From positions 7,321,765 to 7,385,764 of the forward strand of contig NZ_CP022163.1 of NCBI RefSeq assembly GCF_002305855.1: DNA of 64,000 nucleotides. The letters are read 5' to 3'. The stretch comes from Melittangium boletus DSM 14713. GTDB taxonomy: Bacteria; Myxococcota; Myxococcia; Myxococcales; Myxococcaceae. Both the position numbers and the translations under genes were made by a program. The stretch's first letter is position 1; every line of letters starts with the position of its first letter. The notes below the pieces were generated by a model that searched no databases, was not told the origin of the DNA, and saw only the letters and a program-made list of their open reading frames with translations. Of this stretch, positions 61,004 to 64,000 are shown in pieces.

Positions 61004-62329
61004 TCAGCTCCTCGAAGCGGGCTCGGCGGCCTGATTCAGGGTGAGCACGAAGCGGGCGCCGCCCTCGGGGCGGTTCTCCGCCGTGAGCGAGCCTCCCACC
61101 CGGGCGACGTACTCCTGGCACAGCGTGAGGCCCAACCCGCTGCCCCTTCCCGGCGCCTTGGTGGTGAAGAAGGGCTCGAAGAGCCGGGGCAGGACATCCG
61201 AGGGGATGCCCGGTCCGTTGTCTTCCACCTCGACCCGGACGTCACTGGGAGTGCGTCTGGCCCGCAACCGGATGAGTGCCGGGCGCCGGGGCTTCGTTCC
61301 CTCCACCGCCTCCGCCGCGTTGAGCAGCAGGTTGAGCAGCACCTGCATCAGATGTTGCTGGCCCAGCCGCACCGGAGGCAGTTCGTCGGGGACGTCCAGG
61401 AGCACCTCGCCCAGGCTGTGCATGTGTCCGAGCGCCCGGCGCCGTGCCTCCTCCATGGCTTCCCGGGGGGAGCCCTGCTCCTCGGCGGTGGCCCCCTCGC
61501 GCGAGAAGTAGCGCAGGTCCGCGACGATCCGCTGGATGCGCAGCACGCCCTGGCGTGTCTCGCCCAGCAACTCGCGCAGCTCCCGGATGTCGGAGGGTTT
61601 GTCCACCGCCGCCAGCTCCTGCTCCAGGTAGTTCAGGTTGGATTTCACGAAGGCCAGGGGGTTGTTCACCCCGTGGGCCACCCCCGAGGCGAGCTGTCCC
61701 AGCTGCAGCCGCCGCTCCATCTCCGCGCGTTCGGCCTCGGCGCGCCGGCGCTTCCGTTCGCTCTCGGCCAGTTGCTCGAGCGCCAGGAGCCGGTCCTCCT
61801 GGGCCAGCCTCTCCGACTCGCGCAGCCGCCGGTAGGTCCTCCCGCCATACAACCCCAGGCCCCCGATGAGGCTGAAGATGAGCGCCTGGGGAAGGAACTC
61901 CCGGGAGGGCACCCGGGCGAGCAGGTTGAGCACCACCACCGCGCCGGACATCGCCGCGATCGTCCCCAGCGTCGGCGCCCGGGAGTCCGGGGTGAACATG
62001 GCCACCATGAGGGGGGTGCACGCGAGCGTGACGAAGTAGGGGCTCGTGGGACCGCCCGTGGCGTGGATGATCGCCGTCACCGCGCTGATGGACACCAGCC
62101 CCGCCAGGATTCCAGACGCCCACGGCGGCATCCTCCTCGTGCCCACGGCCACGCCGAGCAGCAGGAAGCTCGCGCTCCAGCACAGCAGCGCCAGGGCCAC
62201 GACGGGCCGGGTGACGCCGAAGCACAGGCAGTGGGCCACCCATCCCAGGAAGAGCATTCCCGCGCAGACGGAGAAGAGCTTCCTCTTCACCCGCCACGAT
62301 GATGGAGAGACGGTGCGCTCGGGCCTCAT
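61004..62329 (-). CDS. Membrane-bound sensor histidine kinase
   Basis: A 441-residue kinase with four to five N-terminal spans (VCAGMLFLGWVAHCLCFG, VVALALLCWSASFLLLGVAV, ASGILAGLVSISAVTAII, FVTLACTPLMVAMF, LGTIAAMSGAVVVLNLLA) and no obvious sensor loop. A coiled coil (about 165-205) leads to the H-box GQLASGVAHGVNNPLAFV, in which the usual HEINNP is HGVNNP. The ATPase domain has LLNAAEAV (N), VEDNGPGIPSDVLPRLFEPFFTTK (G1/F) and GSGLGLTLCQEYV (G2). No response regulator adjoins it, so it is an orphan kinase, as is usual in myxobacteria. Confidence 0.92.
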   Translation of the reverse strand: MRPERTVSPSSWRVKRKLFSVCAGMLFLGWVAHCLCFGVTRPVVALALLCWSASFLLLGVAVGTRRMPPWASGILAGLVSISAVTAIIHATGGPTSPYFVTLACTPLMVAMFTPDSRAPTLGTIAAMSGAVVVLNLLARVPSREFLPQALIFSLIGGLGLYGGRTYRRLRESERLAQEDRLLALEQLAESERKRRRAEAERAEMERRLQLGQLASGVAHGVNNPLAFVKSNLNYLEQELAAVDKPSDIRELRELLGETRQGVLRIQRIVADLRYFSREGATAEEQGSPREAMEEARRRALGHMHSLGEVLLDVPDELPPVRLGQQHLMQVLLNLLLNAAEAVEGTKPRRPALIRLRARRTPSDVRVEVEDNGPGIPSDVLPRLFEPFFTTKAPGRGSGLGLTLCQEYVARVGGSLTAENRPEGGARFVLTLNQAAEPASRS

Positions 62330-62453
62330 GCGCTCGGGACGTTGCCATGCCGACCCGCGCGGACCGGGTGCGCCCCGGAGCGGACATCTCCTTTAGAACA
62401 GAGCGCGAACTTCCCCTTTACCCGGTGGGGAGCGAGGACCCAAGGGGAGGCAC

Positions 62454-63284
62454 ATGACCCTGGATTCCCCACCTCCGCTTGTCCTGCTCGGCTGTGGCGA
62501 CACCCTGACGCGGCTGGCGCTCGCGGAGGCCCCGCGAGGACGCCGCGTGCTGGCGGTGACCCGTGACGCCCCCCGCCGCGAGGCGCTGTCCCACGCGGGT
62601 GTTCACCTGCTGGCGTTGGAGCGGGCCCTGGCCTCCAGCGCGGGGGCTCACGTGGTGGTGTCCATTCCTCCGGATGCGGGACTCGACCCCCTGATCGCCG
62701 GGGAGTTGGTGCGCACCGGGCCCGCCCGGCTCGTCTATCTGTCCTCCACGGGCGTGTACGGGGGCGCGCGAGGACCCGTGGACGAGGACACGCCCGTGGC
62801 GCCCGATGCCCCCAATGCCCGGGGACGGCTCGACGCGGAGGCCCTCTACCGGCCGCTCGGAGGGATGCCGCTGCGCATCGCGGGCATCTATGGTCCCGGC
62901 CGGGGCCTGCACGAGCGTCTGCGCGCGGGGACCCTCCGCCTTCCCGAATCCGGTGGCGGCCGCATCAGCCGCGTCCACGTGGACGACCTGGCCGAGGCCA
63001 TCCGCGTGGTGCTCGAGCGCGGGACGCCGGGACAGACGTACTGTGTCGCGGATGATCGGCCCGCCACCCAGGTGGAGACGACGAGCTGGTTGTGCGCGCG
63101 TCTGGGCCTGCCGTTGCCTCCCACCGTCCCCCTGGCGTCACTGCACCCGTCGCTCCGGGGTGACCGCGCCATCTCCAACGCCCGGCTCAAGGCGCTGGGG
63201 TGGAGGCCTCGCTACCCGGACTTCATCGCCGGTTTCTCGGCCCTCCTGGACGCGGAGGCAGAAGAAGGCCTTTCCGTCCGCTGA
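62454..63284 (+). CDS. NAD-dependent epimerase/dehydratase-like protein (YeeZ type)
   Basis: A 276-residue extended-SDR protein; ATG 62454 follows AGGGGAGG. The Rossmann start is LVLLGCGDTLTRLAL, shorter than GxxGxxG; LVYLSSTGVYGG is the Ser-Thr-Tyr active-site region, and LRIAGIYGPGRGLHERL and VHVDDLAEAI are characteristic of YeeZ-like epimerases. A large alteration of the first Gly motif (GCGDT) is typical of this subgroup too. The substrate is unknown. Confidence 0.85.
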   Translation: MTLDSPPPLVLLGCGDTLTRLALAEAPRGRRVLAVTRDAPRREALSHAGVHLLALERALASSAGAHVVVSIPPDAGLDPLIAGELVRTGPARLVYLSSTGVYGGARGPVDEDTPVAPDAPNARGRLDAEALYRPLGGMPLRIAGIYGPGRGLHERLRAGTLRLPESGGGRISRVHVDDLAEAIRVVLERGTPGQTYCVADDRPATQVETTSWLCARLGLPLPPTVPLASLHPSLRGDRAISNARLKALGWRPRYPDFIAGFSALLDAEAEEGLSVR

Positions 63285-63380
63285 AGAGGGAGGCCCGCGT
63301 CCAGATGATGGAGATTCAACAAAACGCGGGGAAGGCCTGGTTCCGGGTTCTCGTCCCGGGCGGCTCCTGTCAGGCTACGT

Positions 63381-63415
63381 CACCCTCTCGTGACGGGGCC
63401 GTCACGCGAGGGGTG
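63381..63415. repeat. Inverted repeat between the epimerase-like and TPR genes
   Basis: CACCCTCTCGTGACGG and CCGTCACGCGAGGGGTG are mirror arms around GG, with a perfect CGTGACGG/CCGTCACG centre and two small mismatches further out. It may be a terminator for the upstream gene or an operator for the TPR gene starting at 63473. Confidence 0.45.
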
Positions 63416-63472
63416 GATCGCCACCGGAGGTGAGGGGGGCGCTGGGCGGGCTGGCGAGAAGGGATCAGTCAC

Positions 63473-64000
63473 ATGTCCACGCTGTTAGCGTCGTTCAATG
63501 AGGGCGTCAGCCTCTCGATCTCCGGCCAGCACGAGGCCGCCATCCGGGTCTTCGATCGGGTCCTGTCGCAGGATCCCCTCCATGTCCTGGCGCTGAGCGC
63601 CAAGGGCTCCTCGCTCGCGAGCCTGGGCCGCCCGGCCGATGCGCTCAAATGTTTCGAGCGCGCCATCGATCTCGATCCCGAGACCGCCGAGCACTACCGC
63701 AACGCCGCGCTCTGCCAGCTCGAGCTGGACGAGCCGGACGCGGCCCGGCCGCTGCTGGAGCAGGCCCTGCTGCTCAACCCGGAGCAGGGCTGGCGGGAAG
63801 GCACGGCGGCGGAGATCGCCCAGCTGGGCGAGGTGCTGGTGACGGAGTCGGGCAAGCAGCGCACCCGGGGCATCGGGTTGTCGGGCAAGGCGCGCTACCG
63901 GCACGCCCGCCATGTGTTGGAACTGGCGCTGGAGCTGCACCCGGGCTCGACGGACGCGGCGAGGGCCCTGGCGGATGTCTGGGCCCACCTCGGCGACACG
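63473..64000 (+). CDS. Tetratricopeptide-repeat protein (5' part; runs off the window)
   Basis: From ATG 63473 an open frame runs to the right edge without a stop, giving 176 residues. It begins MSTLLASFNEGVSLSISGQ and shows TPR helices: HEAAIRVFDRVLSQDPLHVLAL, SLASLGRPADALKCFERAIDLDP and ALCQLELDEPDAARPLLEQA, with the usual W/L-G-Y/F-A-P spacing at 34 residues. A later part (RYRHARHVLELALELHPGS) continues the pattern. TPRs are protein-binding scaffolds. The role cannot be inferred without the missing end. Confidence 0.85.
   Translation, partial: MSTLLASFNEGVSLSISGQHEAAIRVFDRVLSQDPLHVLALSAKGSSLASLGRPADALKCFERAIDLDPETAEHYRNAALCQLELDEPDAARPLLEQALLLNPEQGWREGTAAEIAQLGEVLVTESGKQRTRGIGLSGKARYRHARHVLELALELHPGSTDAARALADVWAHLGDT

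Overview
This 64 kb window is high-GC DNA with the character of a myxobacterium, probably of the Cystobacter/Archangium/Melittangium group. The evidence is the combination of several eukaryote-like Ser/Thr kinases and FHA proteins, a kinase paired with a DUF2381 protein, an NtrC-type sigma-54 activator, and lipoprotein toxin/immunity cassettes of the kind known from Myxococcus outer-membrane exchange. The genus is an inference from gene content only. No rRNA, tRNA, CRISPR array, transposase or integrase was recognised.

Left part (1-10859), housekeeping: the 5' end of a diacylglycerol-kinase-like gene, divergent from a solitary dnaK with a strong terminator; a three-gene MoxR ATPase / vWA / coiled-coil operon; then, on the minus strand, a fused DhaKL dihydroxyacetone kinase and a secreted-type lipase. 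Next (10996-15666) come two back-to-back lipoprotein toxin-immunity pairs whose four genes overlap by a few bases or nearly touch. The second pair is a Tox-REase-5 nuclease with an Imm52-type immunity protein.

Signalling block (15718-26490): a Ser/Thr kinase with DUF2381 partner, a DisA_N-domain protein with altered catalytic motifs, a DksA-family regulator, FHA protein, zinc-ribbon kinase, second FHA protein, bifunctional Rel, and RidA. Then follow a secreted protein with three DsbA-like domains (26574-28541), a TusA-like protein, an ABC-2 exporter, a small transpeptidase, a DUF4388 protein and a glutaredoxin-like protein. A near-perfect sigma-54 promoter at 33870-33885 lies ahead of a receiver/degenerate-GGDEF gene and an NtrC-type activator. 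A large GH3 lipoprotein, a medium-chain dehydrogenase and xylulokinase end this part.

Between xylB (ends 42849) and the polyol operon (starts 52374) lies an accessory stretch: a third lipoprotein nuclease with a DUF3396 immunity protein, small lipoproteins, an MscS channel, a protein with a GC...H motif, a frameshifted AHSA1 gene, a scar holding pieces of two neighbouring genes, and a JAB-like lipoprotein. The polyol operon (52374-59074, minus strand) encodes binding protein, two permeases, ATPase, mannitol 2-dehydrogenase and a PfkB kinase. With xylulokinase it would turn mannitol, sorbitol or arabitol into fructose-6-P and xylulose-5-P. The right end holds a DEAD-box helicase, a histidine kinase, a YeeZ-like NAD-dependent protein and a TPR protein cut by the window edge.
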